A program made the translations under genes and the position numbers. Source: Olsenella sp. SW781 (lineage in GTDB: Bacteria > Actinomycetota > Coriobacteriia > Coriobacteriales > Atopobiaceae). From it: 56,292 bases of DNA. Positions 25,745 to 34,782 of the stretch are shown here, one piece after another (position 1 is the first letter of the stretch; each line of letters opens with the position of its first letter). The stretch is from positions 1 to 56,292 of the forward strand of contig NZ_SJOU01000016.1 in assembly GCF_012027725.1 (NCBI RefSeq), read 5' to 3'. The notes under the pieces are model-generated. The model was not told where the DNA came from and did not search any database. It worked only from the letters and a program-made list of their open reading frames with translations.

Positions 25745-28015
25745 CTACGCTGGCGGCTCGGGCGACACGTTGCCGCTGTCCCCGCCTGTTCCGCTCTCGT
25801 CCCCGCCGGTCACGGGAGGCGTGGTCTCGCCGCCGGTGCCGGACTCTCCGCCGGTTCCGGAGTCGCCACCGGTGCCGGTGTTGCCACCGGTACCGGTGTT
25901 ATCGCCGGTGCCGGGGGTGGGGTCGGGAGTGGGCGTGGTAGAGGGCGTGTCGGGCGTCGTGGGGACGACGGGCGTCGTGGGGCCGGTGGTCTCGCTCGAC
26001 TCGTCGTAACCGGTCTCCTCCTCGTACTCCTCCTCGTCCCAATCGTCCTCATTGGAGGCCTGGTTGGTGCCGACGAAGGTCCACGAGTCGTTGGCCTTGT
26101 ACGTGGCGTTGTGGTCGGAGGTGGGGAAGTCCTGGTAGGCCACGCCCTCGAGCGCCGCGTTCATGTACGCGGTCCAGATGGGCAGTGGGAGCGTCGCCGT
26201 GGTGCCGTTGGTGCCCTGGTAGCGAATCGTGCTGTTGTTGTCCTGGTGGCCGCACCAGACGACGGTCGTGAGCTGCGGGGTGTAGCCGCAGAACCAGAGG
26301 TCGCCGTAGTTCTCGGTCGTGCCGGTCTTGCCCGCCACGGGCTGGTTGGCGGTGAAGTAGTTGCGCACGTAGGTGGCCGAGCCCTTGGTGATGACGCCCT
26401 CGAGGACGCCGGTCAGGTCCTCGATGATCGCGGAGTCGACGATCTGCTCGGAGCTGTCCTGGTGCTCGTAAACGACGTTGCCGTTGCGGTCCTCGATGCG
26501 CGTGATCGCGATGGCGTCGCGGTGCACGCCGCCGTTGGCGAAGACGGAGTAGACCTCGGCCATCTCGAGCGGCGTGACCTCCTGGGTGCCGAGCGTGAGC
26601 GCGGCCACGGGGTTGATCTGGGAGTCGATGCCGAGCAGGTGGGCCGTCTCGATGATCTTCTCGTTCCCGATGGCCTGGGCGACCTGGGCGTAGCCGGTGT
26701 TGGACGAGTACGCGGTGGCGTCGGCGAGTGTGATCGTGCCGAGCTGGTCGTTGTTGATGTTGCTCGGGGCCCACAAGGGCGTGATCTGGATGGGGGAGTT
26801 GCAGTTGATGCGCACGGTGGGACTCATGCCCTCGAGCATGGCGGCGCACAGCGTGATGGCCTTGAAGCTGGAGCCGGGCTGGCGGGCGTTGGTGGCGAGG
26901 TTGACCGAGCTCTGGCCGGCCTCGGTGTCGTTGCCGTAGTTCTGGCCGCCGACCATGGCCACGATGTGCCCGTTGGAGTTGTCCACCGAGACGAGGGCGC
27001 CCCTCAGCTGCTCGTCCCCGGACGCGGCGACGCGCTCGTTGACGGCCTGCTCGGCGGCCTGCTGCTTGGCGGGCTCGATCGTGGTGTAGACCTTGAGGCC
27101 GCCCTGCATGATGGTCTCGGACGAGAAGTCCTGGAGCAGGAGGTTGCGGACGTAGTCGGTGAAGTACGGGTAGGTGCCGATGGAGTCGGTCAGCTCGCCG
27201 GGGTTCAGGACGAGCGGCTCGGCGCAGGCGGCGTCGTACTCCTCCTGGGAGATGTCGCCCGCCTCGAGCATGCGCGAGAGGACGAGGTTGCGGCGGGAGA
27301 CGCAGCTGTCGGGCTTGGTGAAGGGGTCGTAGAGCGAGGGGGCGTTGGGCAGGCCGACGAGGACCGCCGCCTCGGAGAGGGTGAGCTCGCTCGCATGCTT
27401 GTTGAAGTAGGTGATGGACGCAGCCTCGATGCCATATGCCCCGTTGCCATAGTAGATGGTGTTGAGGTACATGTTGATGATCTGCTCTTTGGTGTATTCC
27501 TTCTCAAGCTGGATGGCGATGTACGCCTCGCGCACCTTGCGCTTGAGGGACTGCTCGAACTGCTCGTCGGAGAGGACGGTGTTTCGGACGAGCTGCTGGG
27601 TGATCGTGGAGCCGCCGCCGGCGTCGCCGGAGCCCGTGATCTGGCCCACGACGGCGCGCAGGACGCCCTGCGGGTCGACGCCGTTGTGCTCGTAGAAGCG
27701 CTTGTCCTCGGTGTCGATGAGGCCCTTGATGACGTAGTCGGAGATCTCGTCCAGCGTGACGGAGCGACGGTTCTGGAGGTAGTACGAGGCTATCTCGTTC
27801 CCGTCCGCGTCATAGACGCGCGTCGGCTCGGCGAGGAGGTAGGCGTCGGCAGAGGTGTAGTCGGGCAAGTCCTCGAGCCATGCGCTCACCACGCCGCCGA
27901 GCGAGAGTGCGAGCGTCACGCAGAGCAGCGCGATGAAGCCGAGAACGCCCGCGATGCCAAACCCCACGAAGTGCGTGCGGGAGTGCGTGCGTGCTCTTCG
28001 GGTTCTGATCCCCAT
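25745..28015 (-). CDS. class A penicillin-binding protein (PBP1A type)
   Basis: This 756-residue bifunctional peptidoglycan synthase has an N-terminal membrane helix (about 17-42). Its glycosyltransferase domain has 'DTEDKRFYEHNGVDPQGVLRA' and 'GGSTITQQLVRN'. Its transpeptidase domain has Ser-Ser-Phe-Lys (SxxK), Ser-Ser-Asn (SxN) and Lys-Thr-Gly. A Thr/Pro-rich linker and a Gly-Thr-Gly-Gly repeat tail (about 680-756), likely wall-spanning, end the protein. It polymerises and cross-links glycan strands outside the membrane. Confidence 0.95.
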   Translation of the reverse strand: MGIRTRRARTHSRTHFVGFGIAGVLGFIALLCVTLALSLGGVVSAWLEDLPDYTSADAYLLAEPTRVYDADGNEIASYYLQNRRSVTLDEISDYVIKGLIDTEDKRFYEHNGVDPQGVLRAVVGQITGSGDAGGGSTITQQLVRNTVLSDEQFEQSLKRKVREAYIAIQLEKEYTKEQIINMYLNTIYYGNGAYGIEAASITYFNKHASELTLSEAAVLVGLPNAPSLYDPFTKPDSCVSRRNLVLSRMLEAGDISQEEYDAACAEPLVLNPGELTDSIGTYPYFTDYVRNLLLQDFSSETIMQGGLKVYTTIEPAKQQAAEQAVNERVAASGDEQLRGALVSVDNSNGHIVAMVGGQNYGNDTEAGQSSVNLATNARQPGSSFKAITLCAAMLEGMSPTVRINCNSPIQITPLWAPSNINNDQLGTITLADATAYSSNTGYAQVAQAIGNEKIIETAHLLGIDSQINPVAALTLGTQEVTPLEMAEVYSVFANGGVHRDAIAITRIEDRNGNVVYEHQDSSEQIVDSAIIEDLTGVLEGVITKGSATYVRNYFTANQPVAGKTGTTENYGDLWFCGYTPQLTTVVWCGHQDNNSTIRYQGTNGTTATLPLPIWTAYMNAALEGVAYQDFPTSDHNATYKANDSWTFVGTNQASNEDDWDEEEYEEETGYDESSETTGPTTPVVPTTPDTPSTTPTPDPTPGTGDNTGTGGNTGTGGDSGTGGESGTGGETTPPVTGGDESGTGGDSGNVSPEPPA

Positions 28016-28205
28016 CTAGTCCTCCTGTCGGGGAGACCGGTCCATAACTGTCCAACATTATAGGAGGTTGTCGGCCCAGGTCTGTCGAGGGCGTTGCCCC
28101 TTCGCGTGCGAGTGAGGGCGCGCGCCGTCCTTCTCGCCGCGCCGCCCGCTGGGCGCGCCGCCAGGAAAATCGGCTCTGTCCTGCCCCTTTTCTGGACCTC
28201 TGCGC

Positions 28206-28211
28206 TATGCT
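28206..28211 (+). promoter_or_regulatory. possible -10 box for tyrS
   Basis: TATGCT lies 49 bases before the tyrS ATG, with no good -35. The rest of 28016-28260 holds one GTCCTTCTCGC word (28127) and GC-rich sequence. I saw no T-box features. Confidence 0.35.
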
Positions 28212-28260
28212 AGTACCTTATGCGGCCGCCTTGACAGCCGCTTGGTAAAACGAAGGACCT

Positions 28261-29493
28261 ATGGAGGACAGAGATTTGCTGCCAGTCGACGAGCAACTCA
28301 AGGTGATCACCTCCGGCACGATGCAGATCGTGCCGCTTGACGAGCTCAAGAAGAAGCTCGAGAAGGGCACGCCGCTCAACATCAAGCTGGGCGTCGACCC
28401 CACCAGCCCCGACCTTCACCTCGGCCACGCCGTGCCGCTGCGCAAGATGCGCCAGTTCCAGGACCTGGGCCACAACGTGACGCTCATCATCGGCAACGGC
28501 ACCGCCCTCATCGGCGACCCGTCCGGCCGCGACTCCACCCGCCCGCCCCTCACCGAGGAGCAGGTGGAGGCCAACGCCCAGACCTACGTCGAGCAGGCCA
28601 TGAAGGTGCTCGACCCTGAGAAGACCACGGTCCTGCACAACGGCGAGTGGCTCAAGGGCCTGAACCTCGCCGAGATGCTCAAGATCATGAGCCAGTTCAA
28701 CGTGGCCCGCATCCTCGAGCGCGAGGACTTCCACAACCGCTACACCGAGGGCAAGTCCATCGGTCTGCACGAGTTCATCTACCCGGTGCTCCAGGCCTAT
28801 GACTCCGTGGTCATCAAGGCCGACCTCGAGATGGGCGGCAACGACCAGATCTTCAACCTCCTCGCCGGCCGCGACCTCATGCGCGCCATGGGCATGGAGC
28901 CGCAGGTGGCCCTCACGATGCCGCTTCTGGTGGGCACCGACGGCCACAAGAAGATGTCCAAGAGCTACGGCAACTACGTGGGCCTCACCGACGAGCCGGC
29001 CGACATGTACGGCAAGGTCATGTCCATCACCGACGAGCTGGTGCCGCTCTACTGGCGCCTGTGCTCCACGGCGGACATGGACAAGCTCGACGCCATCGAC
29101 GCCGCCTTCGCGGACGGCTCCGCCGACCCGTACGCGCTCAAGCGCGAGCTGGCCGCCAACATCGTGGACCTCTACCACGGCGAGGGCGCCGGCGCCGCGG
29201 CGAGCGCCGCCTTCGACGCGCAGTTCAAGCGCGCCGAGGCCCCGGAGGACATGCCGGAGTTCCCCCTCTCCGTGGCCGAGGTCAACGACGAGGGCAAGGT
29301 CTACCTGGGCAAGCTCCTCGTGGAGGTGGGCATCGCCAAGTCCGCTGGCGAGGCGCGCCGCCTCGTGGACGGCGGCGGCGTCAAGATCAACGGCGAGGCC
29401 GTGGCCCCCAAGTGCTACAACGTCGACCCCGCGCTCTTCTCGGCTGGCACCACGGTTCAGTCCGGCAAGAAGCGCTGGGCGCGCCTGGTGTAG
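28261..29493 (+). CDS. tyrS: tyrosyl-tRNA synthetase
   Basis: This 410-residue class I synthetase has 'HLGH' (the HIGH motif), 'GDPSGRDSTRP', 'GGNDQIFNLLAGRDLMR' and 'KKMSKS'. The C-terminal 60 residues form an S4-like RNA-binding domain ('AGEARRLVDGGGVKINGE'). It attaches Tyr to tRNA-Tyr. The HLGH variant and the length fit the TyrZ-type branch. It is preceded by GAAGGA and stands alone. Confidence 0.95.
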   Translation: MEDRDLLPVDEQLKVITSGTMQIVPLDELKKKLEKGTPLNIKLGVDPTSPDLHLGHAVPLRKMRQFQDLGHNVTLIIGNGTALIGDPSGRDSTRPPLTEEQVEANAQTYVEQAMKVLDPEKTTVLHNGEWLKGLNLAEMLKIMSQFNVARILEREDFHNRYTEGKSIGLHEFIYPVLQAYDSVVIKADLEMGGNDQIFNLLAGRDLMRAMGMEPQVALTMPLLVGTDGHKKMSKSYGNYVGLTDEPADMYGKVMSITDELVPLYWRLCSTADMDKLDAIDAAFADGSADPYALKRELAANIVDLYHGEGAGAAASAAFDAQFKRAEAPEDMPEFPLSVAEVNDEGKVYLGKLLVEVGIAKSAGEARRLVDGGGVKINGEAVAPKCYNVDPALFSAGTTVQSGKKRWARLV

Positions 29494-29561
29494 GGCCCAA
29501 GACAGGCGACGCGCGGGCGGGGTCGCGGCTGCGGCTCCGCCCGTGTCTGTGAGTTCGGGAA

Positions 29562-29641
29562 AATTAATCCGCCCTCTGAGCGCTCGGACCGACGTTTTCC
29601 CAGTTGGCATTTTGGCGAGAGCTCCACAGGGCGGATTAATT
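29562..29641. repeat. palindrome with AATTAATCCGCCCT arms
   Basis: AATTAATCCGCCCT and its complement flank an inner segment holding GTTTTCCCAGTTGGCATTTTGG. It has the size and layout of family A but different arms, so it may be a sister family. It lies between tyrS and the U32 gene. Confidence 0.75.
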
Positions 29642-29681
29642 CTGGCGGGTGCGGTCAAGACGGCGCGCGAGGAGGGGCATG

Positions 29682-32246
29682 ATGGCGAGAGGGACCACGT
29701 TTCTGGAGGCCCACGGCGTGCCGGAGCTGCTGGCGCCCGCCGGCGGCCCCGAGCCGTTCAACGCCGCGCTCGCCGCGGGGGCGGACGCGATCTACTGCGG
29801 GCTGGGCAACGACTTCAACGCCCGTCGCGGCGCCCACAACTTCGATGACGAGTCGTTCGCCGCGGCGTGCCGGCGAGCCCACCTCGCCGGGACGCGCGTC
29901 TACGTGACCGTGAACGTCGCCGTCTCCACCGAGGAGATGCCGCGCGTGCTCGATCTCGTGCGCCGTGCGTGGGGGCTCGGTGCGGACGCCTTCATCATCC
30001 AGGACTGGGGCCTCATGGCGGAGATTCGCCGCCGGTGGCCGGAGGTGGAGACCCACGTCTCCACGCAGGCCAACGTGCACGACGCGCGCGGCGTGGCGTG
30101 GTGCCGCGGCGTCTGGGGCGTCGACCGCGTGACCCTCTCGCGCGAGCTCTCGCTGGCGGAGATCTCCCGCATCGCAGAGGAGGGCGTGGAGCTGGAGTGC
30201 TTCGGCCACGGGGCGCTCTGCTTCTGCTACTCGGGCGTGTGCCTCATGAGCTCGCTCAACGGCGGGCGCTCGGCCAACCGGGGCCTCTGCGCCCAGCCCT
30301 GCCGCCTGCCGTATGACCTCATCGACGAGGGCGGCAACGTGATGGAGATCCCGGGCGTGGCCACGCAGGGCCTTCCCGAGAAGAGCCGCGGGGTGGGCGG
30401 CACGCGCCTGCTCTGCCCCAAGGACTACTGCACCGTGGACCGCCTCGCCGAGATGCGCGACGCCGGCGTGGGGTCGCTCAAGGTGGAGGGGCGCATGAAG
30501 GCCCCCGACTACGTGCTCTCCGTCGTGGGAGCCTACCGCGACGCGCTCGACGCCCTGGCGGCTGGGGAGGACTCCGAGGCCGGTGCGGCCGCGCGGCATC
30601 GCCGCCTCAAGCGGGCCTTCAATCGCGACTTTACGGACAGCTACCTCTGGGGTCGCTCCGACAACGACATGATGAGCTACGAGCGGTCCAACAACCGGGG
30701 CGAGGTCGTGGGCGAGGTTATGGGCTCGCGTCAGCTCGAGGACGCGGTGGTGCGCCGCGGGGGCGGCAACGGCGGCCGCGAGCGGATGCGCCGCCTCACG
30801 CGCGCCGACGTTGAGGTGCGTCTCACGGCGCCGGTGGACGAGGGCGACCTCCTGGAGCTTCGCCCGGTGGACGACCCGACGCAGTTCCTCACCGCGCCCG
30901 CGCCCGCGGACGCCGCGGCGGGGGAGAGCATCATCTGCCGCGCGGCCCGCCCCATGCCCGCAGGTTCCGTCGTGCGCCTCATCCGCTCGCAGCGCGCGCT
31001 CGACGAGGCGGCCCGCGTGGCGGACAAGGACGTAGTGCGTCGTCGCCCGGTGCGCGTCAGCGTGACGGCGCGACTCGGTGAGCCCTTCTCCGTTGAGCTC
31101 TCATGCGTGGACGGCGCCGCCTCGGCCCGTGCGGAGGGCTTCGTCGTTGAGGCCGCACGCACGCGCGAGGTCACCGGCGAGGAGCTGGTGGAGCATGTCG
31201 GCCGCATGGGCCAGAGCCCGTTTGAGCCCGTGGAGTGGGACGTGACGCTCGATTCCGGCTGTGGCATGTCCTTCTCTGCCGTCCACAAGGTTCGCGCCGA
31301 GGCGTGCGCGTACCTGGAGGAGGCCCTTCTCGCTCCGTACGCGTGCAGAGGGGGCAGCCCGTGCAAAGGGGACAGTCACTTTTGCACGCCCGGGCGTGCA
31401 AAAGTGACTGTCCCCTTTGCACGGGCTGCCCCCTCTGCACGCCCTCTCGTCCTGCCCACGATCTGCGCCCTCGTGACCGCGCCGGAATGCGCTGAGGCGG
31501 CGCTTGCCGCCGGCGCGACGCGCGTCTACGCCCCTGCCGACGACCTCGCCGAGGGCGCGTGGCCCGAGGGCGTCATCCCCTGGCTGGACGAGATCTGCCG
31601 CGAGGCCGACCACGCGCGCCTTGACCGCTGGGTTCGTGCCGGCGAGCCCGTGGCGGTGGGCAACGTCTCGGAGCTCGCGCTCGCCGTGGAGCGCGGCGCG
31701 CTGCCCGAGGTCCGCTCCTGCGTCCCGGTGCACAACGAGTCCTGTCTCGCGGCCCTGGAGGACGCGGGCGCGGCGGGCGTCTGGCTCTCCCCGGAGCTCA
31801 CGCTCGACGAGGTCTGCGCGCTCGCCCGCGCGGCGCGCGTCCCCGTGGGCCTCTCTGTCCTGGGCCGTGAGCGCGTGATGACGAGCGAGCACTGCGTGCT
31901 GCAGGCGCTCGGCCAGTGCATCCATGACTGCCGCCGCTGTGCGCTGCGTCGCCGCAGGCTCTCACTGCGGGACATCGACGGCCGCGAGCTCCCCGTCCGC
32001 ACTGACGTCAACGGCCGCTCGCGCATCTGGTTCGGCCAGCCGCTCGACGCCACGCCACAGGTGGACGTCCTTCTCGCCGCCGGCGTGTCGCGCCTGCTGG
32101 TGGACGCGCAGCTCATGGACGAGGAGGAGGTCGCGGCTGCCGTAGGACGCGTCGCGCGTGCGGTGGAGGCGGCTCGCGCCGGACGCAAGCCCGCCCGTCG
32201 CCTCCCCGGCGCCACTTCCGGGCATCTTTTTGCCGGCATTGGGTAA
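29682..32246 (+). CDS. U32 family peptidase / RNA-hydroxylation type protein
   Basis: This 854-residue protein has the U32 signature in 'ELECFGHGALCFCYSGVCLMSSL ... NRGLCAQPCRLPY' and 'LKVEGRMKAPDYV', with Cys residues suited to an iron-sulfur cluster. Relatives (RlhA, TrhP) hydroxylate RNA, while older work calls the family collagenases. A C-terminal Cys-rich motif 'CIHDCRRCALRRR' follows a second barrel-like region. Residues 554-587 are encoded wholly by a 102-bp perfect palindrome. Start 29682 follows GGAGGGG; 29679 is also possible. Confidence 0.88.
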   Translation: MARGTTFLEAHGVPELLAPAGGPEPFNAALAAGADAIYCGLGNDFNARRGAHNFDDESFAAACRRAHLAGTRVYVTVNVAVSTEEMPRVLDLVRRAWGLGADAFIIQDWGLMAEIRRRWPEVETHVSTQANVHDARGVAWCRGVWGVDRVTLSRELSLAEISRIAEEGVELECFGHGALCFCYSGVCLMSSLNGGRSANRGLCAQPCRLPYDLIDEGGNVMEIPGVATQGLPEKSRGVGGTRLLCPKDYCTVDRLAEMRDAGVGSLKVEGRMKAPDYVLSVVGAYRDALDALAAGEDSEAGAAARHRRLKRAFNRDFTDSYLWGRSDNDMMSYERSNNRGEVVGEVMGSRQLEDAVVRRGGGNGGRERMRRLTRADVEVRLTAPVDEGDLLELRPVDDPTQFLTAPAPADAAAGESIICRAARPMPAGSVVRLIRSQRALDEAARVADKDVVRRRPVRVSVTARLGEPFSVELSCVDGAASARAEGFVVEAARTREVTGEELVEHVGRMGQSPFEPVEWDVTLDSGCGMSFSAVHKVRAEACAYLEEALLAPYACRGGSPCKGDSHFCTPGRAKVTVPFARAAPSARPLVLPTICALVTAPECAEAALAAGATRVYAPADDLAEGAWPEGVIPWLDEICREADHARLDRWVRAGEPVAVGNVSELALAVERGALPEVRSCVPVHNESCLAALEDAGAAGVWLSPELTLDEVCALARAARVPVGLSVLGRERVMTSEHCVLQALGQCIHDCRRCALRRRRLSLRDIDGRELPVRTDVNGRSRIWFGQPLDATPQVDVLLAAGVSRLLVDAQLMDEEEVAAAVGRVARAVEAARAGRKPARRLPGATSGHLFAGIG
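31341..31442. repeat. 102-bp perfect palindrome, family B core, inside U32 gene
   Basis: The two 51-base arms are exact complements with no loop (centre between 31391 and 31392). It contains AAAGGGGACAGTCACTTTTG, the core of family B. The length is 34 codons, the frame is kept, and no stop is made. Confidence 0.95.
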
Positions 32247-32321
32247 CATGGTCTTCGAACGCAAGCACAAGCTGCCTCCCGGGTCCCATGCGCCGGGCGA
32301 GGCATGAGGAAAGGACATCCC

Positions 32322-32558
32322 ATGGCCGTTGATCGAGCCCTTCTCGACGCAACCCTCGACGTCATCCGCCAGAGCCTCCAGGCCGACGGCGGAGACGTCG
32401 CCCTCATCGACTGCACCGACGACGGCGTGGTCACCCTGGAGATGCAGGGCGCCTGCGCCGGCTGCCCGCTCTCCTCGCTCGACATGTCCGAGGGCATCGA
32501 GCGCATCCTGCGCGAGCACGTCCCCGGCGTGACGCGCGTCCAGCCCGCCGCGTTCTAG
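32322..32558 (+). CDS. NifU C-terminal domain Fe-S scaffold protein
   Basis: This 78-residue protein is a lone NifU C-terminal domain: 'LQADGGDVALIDC' and Cys-Ala-Gly-Cys (CxxC) with 'MQGACAGCPLSS'. Such proteins carry or transfer iron-sulfur clusters. It follows the U32 gene, whose product likely needs a cluster, so the pairing makes sense. The ATG at 32322 has AAAGGA upstream. Confidence 0.92.
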   Translation: MAVDRALLDATLDVIRQSLQADGGDVALIDCTDDGVVTLEMQGACAGCPLSSLDMSEGIERILREHVPGVTRVQPAAF

Positions 32559-32575
32559 CACGGGGCGAGAAGAAC

Positions 32576-33391
32576 GTGTTCCTGAACGATCTCTATCACA
32601 TGCTGGACCCCATCGCGTTCTCGGTGGGGCCCTTCTCGGTGCATTGGTATGGCCTCGCGTACCTTGCGGGCTTCATCTGCGCCGGCGTCGTGCTGTGGCG
32701 CACGCAGCGCCGCTGGGGGCTCGGCCTTTCCGGCGACGACGTCTACCTGATCATGATCGCCATCGTCTTCGGCATCATCATCGGCGCTCGGCTCTTCTAT
32801 GTCGTCTTCTATGGCGCGGGCTACTATCTGGAGCATCCGCTGGAGATCTTCGCCACCTGGAACGGCGGGATGAGCTTCCACGGGGGACTGGCCGGCGCCG
32901 TCGTGGGAGGTGCGCTCGCATGTCGCAGGTGCGGCATCTCCATTGCGTCCGTCTGCGACATGGGCGTCATCGGCGCCCCGATCGGCCTCTTCTTCGGCCG
33001 CTGCGCCAACTTCGTGAACGGCGAGCTCTGGGGCAAGGAGACGGACCTCCCCTGGGGCGTCATGTTCGAGACGGGCGGCAACGTGTACCGCCACCCCTCC
33101 CAGCTCTACGAGGCCATCCTCGAGGGCCTGGTGATCTTCGCGGTGCTCTACCTGCTGTCCCGTCGCGTGCCGCCGCGCCCGCAGGGGACCTTCATGGGGA
33201 CGTTCCTCGTTCTCTATGGCGTGTTCCGCTTCCTCGTGGAGTTCGTCCGCGTGCCTGACGCGCAGCTCGGCTACCTCTTCGGCCCCATCACGATGGGCCA
33301 GCTTCTGAGTCTGCCGCTCGTCCTTCTCGGCATTGTGGTCCTGGTGGCGGCCCATCGCCTCAACCGACCGCAGGTGGGCTATCTGGCCTAG
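32576..33391 (+). CDS. lgt: prolipoprotein diacylglyceryl transferase
   Basis: This 271-residue membrane protein has about seven helices. 'HWYGLAYLAGF', 'GGMSFHGGLAGA' and 'GRCANFVNGELWGK' are Lgt signatures, with the conserved His and the Arg-x-x-Asn-Phe-x-Asn-x-Glu group. It moves diacylglycerol to lipobox Cys residues, such as those of the esterase and cyclophilin in this window. The GTG start at 32576 directly follows a GCGAGAAGAAC word (32565-32575), which takes the place of a ribosome site. Confidence 0.95.
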   Translation: MFLNDLYHMLDPIAFSVGPFSVHWYGLAYLAGFICAGVVLWRTQRRWGLGLSGDDVYLIMIAIVFGIIIGARLFYVVFYGAGYYLEHPLEIFATWNGGMSFHGGLAGAVVGGALACRRCGISIASVCDMGVIGAPIGLFFGRCANFVNGELWGKETDLPWGVMFETGGNVYRHPSQLYEAILEGLVIFAVLYLLSRRVPPRPQGTFMGTFLVLYGVFRFLVEFVRVPDAQLGYLFGPITMGQLLSLPLVLLGIVVLVAAHRLNRPQVGYLA

Positions 33392-33400
33392 GGGCGCAGC

Positions 33401-33468
33401 CCGACAAACGCGACGGGGCCGTCTGTCATGAAATCACTCATGGCAGACGGCCCCGTCGCTTTGTCGGG
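33401..33468. repeat. family C palindrome, copy 1 (left edge of glucosaminate cassette)
   Basis: The arms CGACAAACGCGACGGGGCC... and complement surround the loop TCATGAAATCACTCATG. The element differs from copy 2 (39895-39960) by one substitution and one missing base. It probably also terminates lgt. Confidence 0.9.
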
Positions 33469-33646
33469 AACGGTGTCTTCTCGTTCGTTGGGCAGTGCAT
33501 CAACCGGAAGGCGTGCCCTACCGTTCGCGGAGAATAACTGCCCGCTCACGGTAATCACCTTTGTCCATATCAGGGTGGATTGTCTCAATGCCGAATCATC
33601 GCACCTCTGTCTACCAGCGGTTTCTTATTCGTTTTGTACTGAAATT
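33469..33646. other. gene-free leader upstream of the glucosaminate promoter
   Basis: This AT-richer segment differs in composition from its neighbours. I see no conserved protein or RNA gene. Together with the promoter it fills the 397-base gap 33392-33788. Confidence 0.5.
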
Positions 33647-33693
33647 AAATCGTTCCGGTACGATTTGACAACAGTTACATCATCACATACATT
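33647..33693 (+). promoter_or_regulatory. operator and promoter of the glucosaminate operon
   Basis: AAATCGT-N6-ACGATTT (33647-33666) is a 20-bp inverted repeat with 7-bp perfect arms. Its last two bases begin the -35 box TTGACA (33665-33670). TACATT (33688-33693) follows 17 bases later. This is the best promoter in the window. The operator is the natural binding site for the GntR protein at 38448, which is inference. Confidence 0.8.
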
Positions 33694-33788
33694 TCATCCC
33701 GAAACGCGCATATAACACCTGCTACTGATACTCGCCAGCATGCCCGTGGGAAGCGCGGGCAATGATATCGGAGGAGGTTTTTTACGCC

Positions 33789-34199
33789 ATGGAAGAGAAG
33801 CCGACCAAGATTTTGCTGCTCACTCACGGGGGTTGGGGAGAGTCTCTTACGGAGAGTCTCAGGATGATCCTCGGCGCCATCGACTGCGTTCACGAGATTG
33901 CCCTCAGGCCGTCGTACACGCTTCCGGAGTACATGGGCATGGTCCGAGAGTACGTGGACACCATCTCGCCTGACTCCCTCATCATCACCGACCTCTTTGG
34001 GGGCACGCCTTCCAACGTTGCGGCTGCCATCGGAAACCAGACGGGCATCAAGGTCTTCTGCGGACTCAACGCTCCGATGCTGCTGGAGGCATGTGTCGAG
34101 CTTCAGGGTGACGGCACGCTCGACTTTGACACGATCCTCGCTGCGGGTGCCAGTGCCTGCAAGGATGTTGTTGCTGAAGTCAAATCGAACATGAAGTAG
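33789..34199 (+). CDS. mannose-family PTS EIIA
   Basis: This 136-residue protein is an EIIA-Man domain: 'ILLLTHGGWGESL' contains His13, the phosphorylation site, and 'DLFGGTPSNVA' is a family hallmark. It takes phosphate from HPr and passes it to EIIB. The ATG at 33789 follows GGAGGAGG by 12 bases. It is the first gene of the cassette and probably equivalent to DgaA. Confidence 0.9.
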   Translation: MEEKPTKILLLTHGGWGESLTESLRMILGAIDCVHEIALRPSYTLPEYMGMVREYVDTISPDSLIITDLFGGTPSNVAAAIGNQTGIKVFCGLNAPMLLEACVELQGDGTLDFDTILAAGASACKDVVAEVKSNMK

Positions 34200-34213
34200 A
34201 GAGAGGAGGAAAG

Positions 34214-34705
34214 ATGGGAAACATTGTTCTGACGCGCGTTGACTCTCGTCTCATTCACGGACAGGTCATGACCAAGTGGGTCAATCAGGTCCGGGCAAAC
34301 AAGATCGTGGTCGTGAGTGACGAGCTTGCCGCCGATGAGTTCATGAGGAGCATCTATCTCATGTCAGCGCCGACGGGCGTTGAGGTCGTGTGCCTCTCCG
34401 AGGCTCAGGCTGCCGAGAGCTACGCTGCCGACGTCTTTGGCTCAGGTAACGTGCTCCTGCTGCTTCCGAGCCTCAAGGCCTTGAAGAACATCTATGACCA
34501 GGGTGTCAAGGTTGATTCGGTTCAGGTCGGCGGCCTTGGCGGCGGTCCTGAGCGCAAGGTCGTCTTCCAGAACATCACGCTGGACGACGCCGATGCCGTC
34601 ATTCTCGACGGGCTCGCTGCCTCAGGCGTCAAGATCGTCTTCCAGACGATTCCCGAGGACGCCCCGCAAGACGTCGACTCTATTCTCAAGAAGTACCGCG
34701 GCTAG
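34214..34705 (+). CDS. mannose-family PTS EIIB
   Basis: This 163-residue protein opens with 'VLTRVDSRLIHGQVMTKW'; His15 is the phosphorylated residue of EIIB-Man proteins. 'QVGGLGG' and the C-terminal layout agree. It phosphorylates the incoming sugar acid. It lies 14 bases after EIIA with a GAGAGGAGG site, so it is in the same operon, and is probably equivalent to DgaB. Confidence 0.92.
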   Translation: MGNIVLTRVDSRLIHGQVMTKWVNQVRANKIVVVSDELAADEFMRSIYLMSAPTGVEVVCLSEAQAAESYAADVFGSGNVLLLLPSLKALKNIYDQGVKVDSVQVGGLGGGPERKVVFQNITLDDADAVILDGLAASGVKIVFQTIPEDAPQDVDSILKKYRG

Positions 34706-34782
34706 AGCGGTCGGACTCCGCGCGCCCCTGAGGTGCGCAGACAACCCGAACTGAACGTCTATATCCCTTAGGAGGTACCTAG

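Noticed and set aside
26111-28063. Long open frame antisense to PBP1A
   Set aside because: The sense strand encodes all PBP motifs; the antisense protein is compositionally biased and matches nothing known.
28016-28260. T-box or riboswitch upstream of tyrS
   Set aside because: No T-box sequence or conserved stem arrangement and no terminator/antiterminator pair were found.
33401-33468. GCCGTCTG inside family C resembles the Neisseria uptake sequence GCCGTCTGAA
   Set aside because: Only 8 of 10 bases match, it occurs only in the two family C copies, and the organism is an actinobacterium. Chance similarity is more likely.
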